A DNA stretch of 64,000 bases from Plazaster borealis (lineage: Eukaryota; Echinodermata; Asteroidea; Forcipulatida; Labidiasteridae). This document shows positions 11,450-23,100 of the stretch, piece by piece. The number at the start of each line of letters is the position of its first letter. The first letter of the stretch is position 1. Both the position numbers and the translations under genes were made by a program. Under the pieces are notes generated by a model, which did no database searches, had not been told where the DNA came from, and was given only the letters and a program-made list of their open reading frames with translations. The stretch covers positions 13,235,501 through 13,299,500 of the forward strand of contig CM037461.1 of NCBI GenBank assembly GCA_021014325.1, in the 5' to 3' direction.

Positions 11450-12505
11450 ATTTTTTTTTTTTTTTTTTAGTGGAGCAATAGCTGCTGCAGCTCACCGATG
11501 CGATGATTATAATTGACCGCACGGGGGCGCTTTATGACTAACTTGGATTAATATTATTATTATTTTGATTATGTAAGATGCTTGTTAATTTTGTTATATA
11601 TTTATTTTATTTGGAAAGCACGGTTCTCGTGACCAATGGACAGTCTTCGGGTCCTTGTTTCTGGTTATAAAAAAACTATTTTTTAGAGAATACATGGAAA
11701 TCAGCCACATGCAAATTATAAATCCACCCTTGGCTGTACGTTCCACTCCCAATTTGAATCTGATCATGCATATAATTTGTCCTATTTCTTGCTGATAAAA
11801 CATATGGAGCAAGAAAGAAAAAAAGTATTACGTTAAAATCATTATCCTGTCCTGGGTGGCACTTTACTGGCATGGACCGACAACCGTCAAACACGGTATC
11901 TTTACCAAACAATAAATGATAGCCCCTTTCCAAGAGTGGGTATTGTTTTGAGCTAACCTGCATACCGCAAAAGTAAAAATAAAAATACTCAAAGCAATCC
12001 TGACCGAACTGTCTTGACACAATGAAGTCTGTAAGAAGTTTTTTTTCTATAATTACAGGATGTGGGGAGCACAATCTTCCCCAATGTCAATAAATCTTAC
12101 CTTTCATGCCCCAAAATAAAACAGAATTCTTGGCACCCTGTGTCTTGATGAGGCGGCGGACCTATTGTTTTAAGTGTAATACAAAATTCCAAAATATGTT
12201 TTGCCAAAACGGGATAATTTAATGTATAGTGCTTTCTAGCTTTGTGTTTCCTTTTTTTTTTGGGGGTGTTATATAAACAAGTTTGCCAAGTTCCATAACC
12301 TAATTGTGACAAAAGTGTGGAAATTAGGCCTATGAGGGAGAAAAATACGATTTCTTTCCACTCAGACCGGCGCCTTTGATGTTTAACAGAATGTGCGCCT
12401 TAAAAATAATGTTGCGTTATCATTATTATTGTGTGATATCACAGCAAACAAAGAAATGCATCATTTTCCTGTTATGCTGGTAACTCCTTGAGTCAAGCTA
12501 CGTCC
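11450..12505. other. No recognised gene
   Basis: Begins with a poly-T run (11450-11469). Minus-strand frames of 72 and 132 codons overlap in different frames with no domain or splice support. Confidence 0.35.
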
Positions 12506-12509
12506 CGTA

Positions 12510-12735
12510 GCCTTAGATCTTGAGAGTCTTTCGCAGGATCCTCGCTGTTCCTATAAGAGCGCCGCCTTCTGGAGTAGATCTACCCTATAAAATATGTTCC
12601 AATCTCCTGATGTTTCTCTAGTGACTTCGGGATGGTACCGAGTACTCCAACCACCACAGGGATAACCTTTACTTTCACTTTGTCACAGCTTGCGAAAGTC
12701 CCTGGCTAAGTCTTGACACTTTGATGTCTTTTCCT
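12510..12735 (-). pseudogene. Non-LTR retrotransposon ORF2 scrap
   Basis: Minus-strand frames with shifts read VVVGVLGTIPKSLEKHQE, then LLQKAALL, then GTARILRKTLKI. This matches, from memory, the conserved end of reverse-transcriptase polyproteins frequent in invertebrate genomes. It is broken by a stop and shifts. Confidence 0.55.
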
Positions 12736-12739
12736 TCTC

Positions 12740-15465
12740 CCTTGAAGCTATACAAACACCCTTATAGTAACGATTTTTGACTCCTCCTTTTTTGACGCCA
12801 TCATGTAAAACTTGGTAAAAACTTGTAGCAAATTTCATGAAAATCTGTATATACTTACGGAGAGGGCACTACGTGAGTCAAGTACAATGAGCATTTCAAT
12901 GAAAATGTGTTTCCGTTATAACTCATACCAATGTGTCTCTTTTATAAACATGAAAACATTTAATGTTTAAGACAAATATTAAGCCGATTATAGTACGCAT
13001 CGATTTCACAACTTCAGTTAGCTTTCTGGGTGCCACTAATTGCAACTGTCCAAACTGCTGCGAGCGGAGATTTCTGTGAGTGGACGAAACGTCTGCTACA
13101 GAGTCAACAAGGGCTATGATCAAACAAACTTTGCTGCTTTCGACGGCTATAATGATCAAAAGTCAGGTTGATGTTGGACACCGATGGCTTGCTCCTTCAA
13201 ACGTAGGTCCCCAAAGAAGCACGAACAACATCGCAATACAAAATATATTTACGGATATTTCCGACAGATTTTAATTATTGTCAATAAATAGTACATTGGG
13301 AGCGATTGGATAGGTAGCTACCAAACCAGTCAAGTGACGCACAACGAAAGCCATAATAATCTAATTTGTCTAATAAAATTATTGTGTAATTAATTTTATC
13401 GAAGGTTTTTGATAAATCTACAACAACAAAAACATATTATACAAATTACCTTTAAAACCATCAATGATTTTGTTGTAGAGTACACCAACGTCGGGGAAGG
13501 GGTAAAATTCATGGCGTAATTAGACATTTTCATTTTTTTTTTTTTTGGGGGGGGGCCTACCAGAAAAAAAAACATTATTTTGAAGTGCAAAACATACGTT
13601 TTTGGTGAAAAAGTTGATCTCATAGTCTTCAGTAATTTGCAGGTTATGCGCGAAAGATTGCGAAACCAAGCAATTAGAATAATAAATTGTATAAGATGAT
13701 TTTTTGAATGTTTTTTTTATTTTTTTTTGCAAGGGCGAATCGAGGGGCATATAAAAAGGGATGCCAATGATGAGTGTGAAGCCCGAACACCGAAGGCGCG
13801 CGTCACAGCGGGGATTTTAAAAATTCAAACACCATTAGATGCGATTTCCTGGCATTGACAGCCATAATTACTACTCTGAGAAAGAATTGTTCGACCATTT
13901 TTATATGGCAAAACACATAGTGACGCTTTAGAGAAATTTTAATAGAGCATGATTAATAAAAGGTGTTTAAAAAACATTTTCCAGTCAGCGAAAAACAGGG
14001 GCGCACCCCTCATCCCCATCAGCACCTCCCCGATCAAAATCTATTAACCAACACTGAAGACGGCATTCTCAAAATGATCAATCTATATATATTGCGTATA
14101 AATTTGCGTTAATCATAGTTGATTGCAATTACCCGAAGACATGAAATACTAAAATTGGGACAAGCAATGTCTCTTTCATTTGTTCAAATACAGGAAAGTA
14201 ATGGGTTAAATTACAATGATAACAGTTTAGTCGTCAATTCACATTTTATTCAGCACATACAAAGCAGGTCGATCTACCTCTGCATTCTTTCATGGCTGAT
14301 GGCTTGCTTCAAACGAATGCGGAGATTCTTGTGGCAATCACGACTATGACTTCGGTTCGATCTCGTTCAGTGTGAAGAACTTAAACTACCCTTTTCGGAA
14401 GCCATTGTCTGAATCCCCATTACTTGTGTCTTTTTATTTTTATCTTACAATGTTGCGTAGACGAAACCGATGGTCTGGGTTTAGAACACCTCTGTGAGCA
14501 TGCACCGCCTAACCGCAAAGCTCACAAACAGAAAATACCGAAAACTCCGATCGCGACCGCTTTCTTTCCATTTATGTTATGTTTGGGTTAAAAAGTTAAC
14601 AGCCTGATTTAAGTAAATTAGTACTTTTGCAGCTAAATTTCATGCAATTTTAAGCGATAATATTTTCCCCTGTTTCTGTGATCTCATTCTCAGGGCAAGA
14701 GGGGGGGGGGACACAAGGGTTCTGAGCGGGGCGGGGGCACAAAATAATTGATCCCGTGACGATGTAAAATGATGCCAAACTTAGAAAATTATTTACTACA
14801 TTTAAAAATTAACGGATTAAAGCAAATTTGAAGAATATCAAATGCTGAGATTTGATACGAGTGTCTTGCAATCTGGACTCACAATTTAACAGGGCACATA
14901 AACTGAGTCCAAACAGAGGCCTTTCAAAATTTGTAGAGTAGACCTACGACATTTGGGGGAAGATTAAGAATGCAATACCCGATCAAGTTGATTACTCGTG
15001 TTTTCATTTTTTGTTTCCAATGTTTCCATAAAAAATACAACGAAGAGCACCGTATCACGTGCATCACTTTTGTTGTATATAGAAAACTTGAGTGCTCCCA
15101 TCCACTAAAATATGGAAACTGTGAATAAAATATATACCGAGAATAAAATATATCCACAAGATAAGTGGCGACGGTGGGGACCGCTGGTCTTAACTTCTGC
15201 ATGGGTGAGCTTAAAAACAAAGTCATGAATAACCCTCCCTTTCCCCTCTCAACCGACGATAAGATGTCTCGATGTAAACTTTTGTATTGTCTCCAAATGA
15301 ATCAAAGGGGGAAATATGTTCTTTAAGGAAGTTTGACAAATCATTTAAACGTTACAAAATGATTGTTGTTTTTGGCATTAAAAGTAAAAGTGTTACGTAA
15401 GGTAAACGACAACTCCCGTATTTCAGATATCAGAAAGCGGCGACAATGTGTGAAATAGTGTTATG
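12740..15465. other. No recognised gene
   Basis: AT-rich, with G-runs (13548, 14701) and short frames on both strands. No splice-supported exon and no repeat family recognised. It separates the middle and left genes. Confidence 0.35.
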
Positions 15466-15470
15466 CGAGC

Positions 15471-16455
15471 GAGGACTGATATTGGCATAGGACTACCTAT
15501 CAAACGAGGACAACATTGTGTGTGTAATATCCCTGTTTAGTGAGGACTCCTGTGAAATAACATAACCACCGAGGACATAGGACGTGTGTGTAAATTAATA
15601 CGGCCAAGTGAGGACATCATGGCACTTCGTCATGCAATCGAGGACACCCTTCACGGCGCGTCGTCACACACGCAAAACATACCGAATAAAAAAAAATCCA
15701 TCAACGGAGGACATTTTTCCGAATAGCTTCAAAACTCGAGAAATTGCTATTTATGGTCATAAAAGCTTATTTATATACAAAACTCAAACGAGGACGTCCT
15801 CAGTTGCAGGTATGTCCTCAGTTCGAAGGTGTGTAATCTCGCAAGTGTCCTCGGTTGCAGCAAAAGACAAACGCACACACACACCCCCACGTGTTTATGG
15901 TGTACACCGAGGACAGCAGCTCCAACATGGTAAACCGAGGACTTCATAAATATTCAATGAATTGAATAGCTGTGCGTGCTTTCCACATGCGAGAGTGAAT
16001 TCTTATAACCTGTCGGTGTTGGTATAGCCCGCACTCTATGTTTTATGACTGTGACCCTATGGAGTCGTACCGAGGACACACAGAAACGTATGTCATCAGC
16101 TAATCGAGGACCATCTCAGGGATGCACTGCACCTGTGAGGACACACAATACATGTCCTCGATGAAACAGGTGGTTACGTGTTTATGCTGTACACCGAGGA
16201 CAGCAGCTCCAACATATTTAACCGAGGACTTCATAAATATTCAATGAATTGAATAGCTGTGCGTGCTTTTCACATGCGAGAGTGAATTCTTACATTACCT
16301 GTCGGCGTTGATAGAGCCCGCCCTCTATGTTTTATGACTGTGACCCTATGGGGTCGTACCGAGGACACACAGAAACGTATGTCATCAGCTAATCGAGGAC
16401 CATCTCAGGGATGCGACGCACTAGTGAGGACACACAATACATGTCCTCGATGAAA
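15471..16455. repeat. GAGGAC/GTCCTC motif field with a 287-bp tandem duplication
   Basis: GAGGAC occurs at 15471, 15506, 15542, 15571, 15610, 15640, 15707, 15790, 15909, 15937, 16072, 16106 and 16137, and GTCCTC at 15796, 15814, 15847 and 16154. The segment from about 15890 is then repeated 287 bp further on. Sequences between motifs are unrelated in the first part. A 113-codon frame here is not called. Confidence 0.7.
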
Positions 16456-18699
16456 CAAATCAAATGTCTCACCAGGGCTGTTTGTAACATCGTTAACCAT
16501 TGACATCGATTAAAATTACCAGCCACAGGTGGTTTAAATACTAGACTTTTCCTTTGACTCAAGTCAACCCTTTTTTTGCCCCATTGAAAACTGAACCTAC
16601 CCTTACGAAACTCCGTCTTGGCGCGTTTGTCGTTCGAACTTGGTATTTATGACATAATGATTAAGTTTGGATGTAGAACTGATGTATTGGGAAGATACTA
16701 CAACGGCTTTTGTAATCATTAATTAAACTGAAGGTGAAGCAAATAAAATATGAACATCACACAGGTATCTTCTTTTCTCTCTCTTTCTCTTTTAATATAA
16801 TAAAACAATAAATTTACTTGCTCCTCCAACAAAGTTCTAAGTGTTACGGGCAAAATATGGCATAAAAAACAGCAAGTAAATAACAAATATGTGTATATAA
16901 AAGCAATTACAACCTCCCCTCCGAAAAAAAGAAAGAAAGACAAAAAAAGTTTTCTCCACTTGTTATCATAATAAAATATGTCAACAACAAAAAAGTTAAA
17001 TGCAGCCCAAAGGAAATATAAATAAGTAAACAAAAACATTCAGCTGTACTTGTTAAAACGTCGAAAAAGTAACCCCCAAAAGGGGGAAAGGCGCAGTATT
17101 TTACATGGGGTAGTTCTTACTGCGAATAGAATATAGAAAAACTAGCTCTTTTTGAGGTGAAAAAGTCGTGTGTCCCCCCCCCAGCTTAACAAAACAGGTT
17201 TCTTCAGTCTGTGACTACTTTGTACACATGTTATTGCAAAACTAAAATGTTCACTTCTTTACATGTCCTCTCTACTGCGTCTAATTTTGTAAAAATTAAC
17301 TTCAAATGTTGTGAATTGAAACATTTTTTAAAAGTAACCCCAGAAAAAGGGGAAAGTGAGCCACATATTTTAACTCGGTTTGTGCTCATCAAAATAACAT
17401 TAAAAAGAACCACTGCTTTTGGTGATGAAAGACGAAATAATTTAAATAAAATGTATCAATATTTTTTAAAACAGGGCCCTCAGAGATTGCATTTTTATAC
17501 AAAAAGAAAATAGCTGCTCAAAATAAAATATAAAGTAAATAAAAGAAAATAGTAATAATAAGAGGCACTAACCTCCTCTCCAAAATAAGTTATAATAATA
17601 CTTATTCAAAAAAGGTTTCTCCACTCTTTATCGCAAAATATATAAAAACAACCCATATTTCACCTTGCATAGTGCTTACTACAACAAGAATTGGGAGAAA
17701 AACCTGCCCCCCCCCCATTTTAACAAACAAAATTTCTCCATCCTATGACTAATATTTGTACGTATGTTGTTATTTCAAAACTGGAATGTTCACTTCTTTA
17801 CATACCCTCTTTACTGCGTCTAATTTTGCAAAAAATTACTTCAACTTTTGTAAATTAAAAGTTGTTTTCAAAAGTAACCCCAGAAAAAAAAGAGGGAAGT
17901 GAGCCATATATTTCAACTTGGTTTGTGCTCATCAAAACAAAATTAAAAAAGGACCAACGCTTTTGGTGATGAAAGACAAAATAATATAAATAAAATGTAT
18001 TTGTTTTTTATACAGGCCCCTTTGGGGTAATGCCGACAAAAATACACTGTGAAAAACAAATCAGTAAATAACAAATGTATATATAAAAGCAATTACAACC
18101 TCCCCTCCAGAAAAATAGTAAATAAAGAAAGACAAAAGGGGTTCTACACTCTTTATCACAATAAATATCTCAACAGAAAAAAAATGTTAAATGCAGCCCA
18201 AAGGAAATACAAAGACGTAGTCAAAAACATTCAGCTGTACTTGTTAAAACGTTGGTAGTGAAAATAGAATAGGGAAAATAAAAGCTGTTTTTGAGGTGAA
18301 AACCTGTCCCCCCCCCACCAACTAACAAACAAAAGTTTATCCAGTCTATGACTACATTGTATGTATGTTGTTATTGCAATATTGGAATGTTCACTTCTTT
18401 ACATTTCCTCTTTACTGCGTCTAATCATATAAGAAAAGACTCCAACTTTTGTGAATTAAAACTTTTTTCCAAATAACCCCAGAAAAAGGGGAAAGTTAGC
18501 CACATATTTGGTTTGCGCTCTTTAAAAACAACTAAAAAGAACCAATGCTTTTTGGTGATGAAAGACAAAATAATATAAATACAATGTACCTGTTTTTTAA
18601 TACAGGGCCTTCAGAGATGAAATTATTATACGAAAATAAATTACCGTTTCAAAATAAAACAGCAAAAAAAATATATATATAGGGAGACCGCCAACATAG

Positions 18700-18772
18700 G
18701 GCTAGATAGCTCAGTTGGTAGAGCGCCGGCACGTTAAACCGGAGGTCGTTGGTTCAAATCCCACTCTAGTCA
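18700..18772 (+). repeat. tRNA-Asn-like sequence (SINE/element head), copy 1
   Basis: A full cloverleaf can be drawn: acceptor GGCTAGA/TCTAGTC, A box TAGCTCAGTTGGTAG, anticodon loop ACGTTAA (GTT), B box GGTTCAAATCC. Position 33 is C instead of the universal T and the anticodon stem has a mismatch. Identical flanks in copies 1 and 2 argue for a mobile element rather than a working tRNA gene. Confidence 0.65.
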
Positions 18773-19016
18773 ATTTTTCTTTGTTCAACCCAAAATCATT
18801 TAATATTTACCCAGTCAGTTTCCCTTGTGGCCCATTACTTGATATATGATATATAAAAAAAAGTCGCATCCCCTTAAGGTGATCCCCGGCTGCCGCTTCC
18901 CAGGTTGTATCGTATGGGTGTGATCCCTGGCTACACGGCAGTTTGCGGTTGAATGGCTTTCTGACTGGCACCCCCCGAACAAAGATATTGACAAAATAGG
19001 GAGACCGCCAACATAG
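18773..19016. repeat. Spacer between tRNA-like copies, arm of the same element
   Basis: It contains CAGTCAGTTTCCCTTGTGGC, GTCGCATCCCCTTAAGGTGA and GGCTGCCGCTTCCCAGGTTG, the reverse complement of the sequence left of copy 3 (42710-42830). Confidence 0.65.
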
Positions 19017-19089
19017 GGCTAGATAGCTCAGTTGGTAGAGCGCCGGCACGTTAAACCGGAGGTCGTTGGTTCAAATCCCACTCTAGTCA
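19017..19089 (+). repeat. tRNA-Asn-like sequence, copy 2
   Basis: Identical over 73 nt to copy 1, 317 bp downstream. It shares the upstream AGGGAGACCGCCAACATA and the downstream ATTTTTCTTTGTTCAACCCA. Confidence 0.65.
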
Positions 19090-19116
19090 ATTTTTCTTTG
19101 TTCAACCCAAAATCAT

Positions 19117-19139
19117 TATATATATATATATATATATAA
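19117..19139. repeat. (TA)n microsatellite
   Basis: About ten TA dinucleotides at the end of the second tRNA-like element, perhaps its tail. Confidence 0.8.
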
Positions 19140-19966
19140 TAAATATCTGAATAGCTGAATATCTAATAACTGAATATATATAAATATATAAATAAAAGTA
19201 ATTACAACCTCCCCTCAAAAACAAAACTATAAAAATTAAAAATGTTTCTCCACTCTTTATCACAATAAAATATATAAAAACAACAACCTGTATTTCACCC
19301 TGGGGAGAAAACAAGCTCTTTTGAGGTAAAAACCTGCCCCCCCCATCTTAACAAACAAAGTTTCTTCAGTCTATGTACGTATGTTGTTATTGCAAAACTA
19401 AAATGTTCACTTCTTTACATATCCTCTCTACTGCATCTAATTAAATAAATAAATAAAAATTTGTGACTTTTCAAAAGTAACTCCAGATAAAAGAGGAAAA
19501 AGAGCCACATATTTCAACTTAGTTTGTGCTCATCAAAATAAAATTAATAAGAACCACTGCTTTTGGTGACGAAAGACAAAAAATATATATATATATACAC
19601 AAATTTTTCTTTTTATAATATAGGGCCTTCTAAAACGACAGTTTTTTAACCAAGGAAAATACCCTATTAAAATAAAAGAGCACATTAATAAAAAATAAAT
19701 TAAAGCAATGACAACCCCACTCAATTATTTTGTAAAGGGGGTTTTCCACTCTGTGACTATGTTGCTATTGCAATACAATGTATTTACAAAATTAAATGCA
19801 GTACACAGATACAAAATTAAAAAAAGGGAACAATACCATGATGTTGTGTAAATTAAAATGTTTTAAAACTATAAAAAATAACCACACAAAAGGGGAGACT
19901 ATTTTCCTTGACTATCACTTTCCATCTTGTTTGTCTCAAATTACTTGAGGAGGTTTTCATTTCTTT

Positions 19967-20157
19967 TTATGCTGCAAGTAGCTGTTTTCTGTTGTTGCGA
20001 AAGTAGTCTTTCACATTTCGCCATGACCTTTGTTGAAGCACTGGGTATTTTTTCTGAAGCTGATCGATTTCCCTCTTCCCAGGTAATTTCATGCAGAGCA
20101 TGCTTCTCATGGTTTTCACTGCCTCCACTTCTTGGTATGACCATTGTCTCTTAACTC
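19967..20157 (-). CDS. Terminal exon of middle gene: SANT/Myb-like
   Basis: The acceptor TTTTTTTAATAG precedes 20157. The exon enters in phase 1 and runs 63 codons to a stop at 19967. It contains VKRQWSYQEVEAV, CMKLPGKREID and QRSWRNVKDYFRNN, matching the last exon of the right gene in the order and spacing of W, K-L-P-G-K and R-S-W. An overlapping ORF in another frame (20144-19941) is a shadow, since it does not join any upstream exon in phase. Confidence 0.7.
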
Positions 20158-23100
20158 CTATTAAAAAAACAAATTGATGAAATATTATAGAAAGTCAGTA
20201 GTTGTATTCTCAGTATCAAAGCAGTACTCCTACATCCCTTATACACTTTCCATAATGTTCTCAGTTTACTAGAGCGCAAGTTCAAAGTTCAGAATGCAAT
20301 TCAGAATAACTGCTTTTGGGCTCAAAGCTATAAAGAATGTTTTATCATGTACATGTACAAATAATAGACCACAAGGGATACTGACTGGGAACCTTTTTTG
20401 ATAGTTTTAAGGTGAACAAAGAAAACAATTATGGAACAGGACCTCAAAATCAGCTATCTCAATCAATGAATAACAGTAACAGTACTTGGGCAGGCTTTAC
20501 AAAGAAAAACAAAACAATGAAGTATAGGTATGCACATCCATTGAATAGCACCAAAGTTACATTTTGTTAGCATGATTGGTGGCGTTTGGCATATTTCAAA
20601 TTCAATATTTCAAATGGGGTTACTGATTAAATTACCTTTAGAACTCTGTACTCTAGGCACACATGCAGGCTGTTGGTGTTCCTCCTGATCTTTATCACGT
20701 GATGAATTCCCACTGCTGTCTTCTGGAAGATTTAATAAACAAAGTTGCGAGCATATTAAAGTTTGCCCTGACACCAGAACTCATATAAGTTCAGTGTTTT
20801 CAGAAATCTGCTGAAAGGTAATCCAGGCTTTTTGGCAGGACACTGGCCCACGAACTTCTGCTCTCTAGCAAGGGTTAGCACATAACTTTTTCAGTGACTA
20901 GTGGCGGGACCAGCTAGCTTGTCGTTTCACTAGTCCACAAGCTTTTTTACTTGTTCATCGTTCATATTAAATAGGGATGCTTTTCAACACAATAATCACC
21001 AACACTATACTACTTACATCCATACGACAGTGCACTTATTTCATGTGCTAAACGTTAATACTCCTCCGTGTGCATGGCGATCGGATCATCAAAAAAAAAA
21101 TTGATATAAAAAATAAAATACAGTATTGTTGGTGAAAAGTGAGTCACGAGTCCTAGGGGTCAACTCCGAGTCATGATAGTCGAGTCTGAGTCCGAGTCTT
21201 TTACCAACGTGACTCAAGTCAAGTCCAAAAGAAATTGTGACTTGAGACAGATTTGAGTCCAAGTCCTGGACTCGAGTCCTACAACTTTGAACACAGGTTT
21301 GCACAACTACTATATTGAATAGCACCAAAGTTACATTTTGTTAGCATGATTGGTGGGGTTTAGCATATTTCAAATTCAATATTTCAAATGGGGTTACTGA
21401 TTAAGATACCTTTAGAACTCTGTACTCTAGGCACACGTGCAGTCTGTTGGTGTTCCTCCTGATCTTTATCACGTGATGAATTCCCACTGCTGTCTTCTGG
21501 AAGATTTAATAAACAAAGTTGCGAGCATATTAAAGTTTGCCCTTACACCAGAACTCATATAAGTTCAGTGTTTTCAGAAATCTGCTGAAAGGTAATCCAG
21601 GCTTTTTGGCAGGACACTGGCCCACGAACTTCTGCTCTCTAGCAAGGGTTAGCACATAACTTTTTCAGTGACTAGTGGCGGGACCAGATAGCTTGTCGTT
21701 TCACTAGTCCACAAGCTTTTTTACTTGTTCCATCGTTCATATTAAATAGGGATGCTTTTCAACACAATAATCACCAACACTATACTACTTTCATCCATAC
21801 GACAGTCCTTGGGGTCAAGTCTGAGTCATGACAGTCGAGTCCGAGTCCAAGTCTTTTACCAACGTGACTCAAGTCAAGTCCAAAAGAAATTGTGACTTGA
21901 GACAGACTTGAGTCCAAGTCCTGGACTCGAGTCCTACAACTTTGAACACAGGTTTGCACAACTACTATATTGAATAGCACCAAAGTTACATTTTGTTAGC
22001 ATGATTGGTGGCGTTTGGCATATTTCAAATTCAATATTTCAAATGGGGTTACTGATTAAATTACCTTTAGAACTCTGTACTCTAGGCACACGTGCAGGCT
22101 GTTGGTGTTCCTCCTGATCTTTATCACGTGATGAATTCCCACTGCTGTCTTCTGGAAGATTTCATAAACAAAGTTGCGAGCATATTAAAGTTTGCCCTGA
22201 CACCAGAACTCATATAAATTCAGTGTTTTCAGAAATCTGCTGAAAGGTAATCCAGGCTTTTTGGCAGGACACTGGCCCACGAACTTCTGCTCTCTAGCAA
22301 GGGTTAGCACATAACTTTTTCAGTGACTAGTGGCGGGACCAGCTAGCTTGTCGTTTCACTAGTCCACAAGCTTTTTTACTTGTTCATCGTTCATATTAAA
22401 TAGGGATGCTTTTCAACACAATAATCACCAACACTATACTACTTACATCCATACGACAGTGCACTTATTTCATGTGCTAAACGTTAATACTCCTCCGTGT
22501 GCATGGCGATCGGATCATCAAACAAAAAATTGATATAAAAAATAAAATAAAGTATTGTTGGTGAAAAGTGAGTCACGAGTCCTAGGGGTCAAGTCCGAGT
22601 CATGATAGTCGAGTCTGAGTCCGAGTCTTTTACCAACGTGACTCAAGTCAAGTCCAAAAGAAATTGTGACTTGAGACAGATTTGAGTCCAAGTCCTGGAC
22701 TCGAGTCCTACAACTTTGAACACAGGTTTGCACAACTACTATATTGAATAGCACCAAAGTTACATTTTGTTAGCATGATTGGTGGGGTTTAGCATATTTC
22801 AAATTCAATATTTCAAATGGGGTTACTGATTAAGATACCTTTAGAACTCTGTACTCTAGGCACACGTGCAGGCTGTTGGTGTTCCTCCTGATCTTTATCA
22901 CGTGATGAATTCCCACTGCTGTCTTCTGGAAGATTTAATAAACAAAGTTGCGAGCATATTAAAGTTTGCCCTTACACCAGAACTCATATAAGTTCAGTGT
23001 TTTCAGAAATCTGCTGAAAGGTAATCCAGGCTTTTTGGCAGAACACTGGCCCACAAACTTCTGCTCTCTAGCAAGGGTTAGCACATAACTTTTTCAGTGA

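Larger units (their letters stand above)
16720..19900. repeat. Degenerate 0.5-0.6-kb tandem array
   Basis: The anchor TACAACCTCCCCTC or relatives recurs near 16909, 17568, 18095, 19201 and 19708. Accompanying boxes are TGTTCACTTCTTTACAT, TACTGCGTCTAAT, GTAACCCCAGAAAAAGG and TTTTGGTGATGAAAGACAAA. The tRNA-like elements interrupt it at about 18670-19135. The frames inside (106, 100 and 69 codons) are not genes. Confidence 0.75.

Noticed and set aside
15471..16455. GAGGAC field as a CRISPR-like repeat-spacer array
   Set aside because: The repeat is only six bases, orientation is mixed, and half of it is a plain 287-bp duplication in an animal genome.
18700..19089. Two functional tRNA-Asn genes
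   Set aside because: Position 33 is not T, both stems carry mismatches, flanks are conserved between copies as in mobile elements, and a decayed third copy exists.
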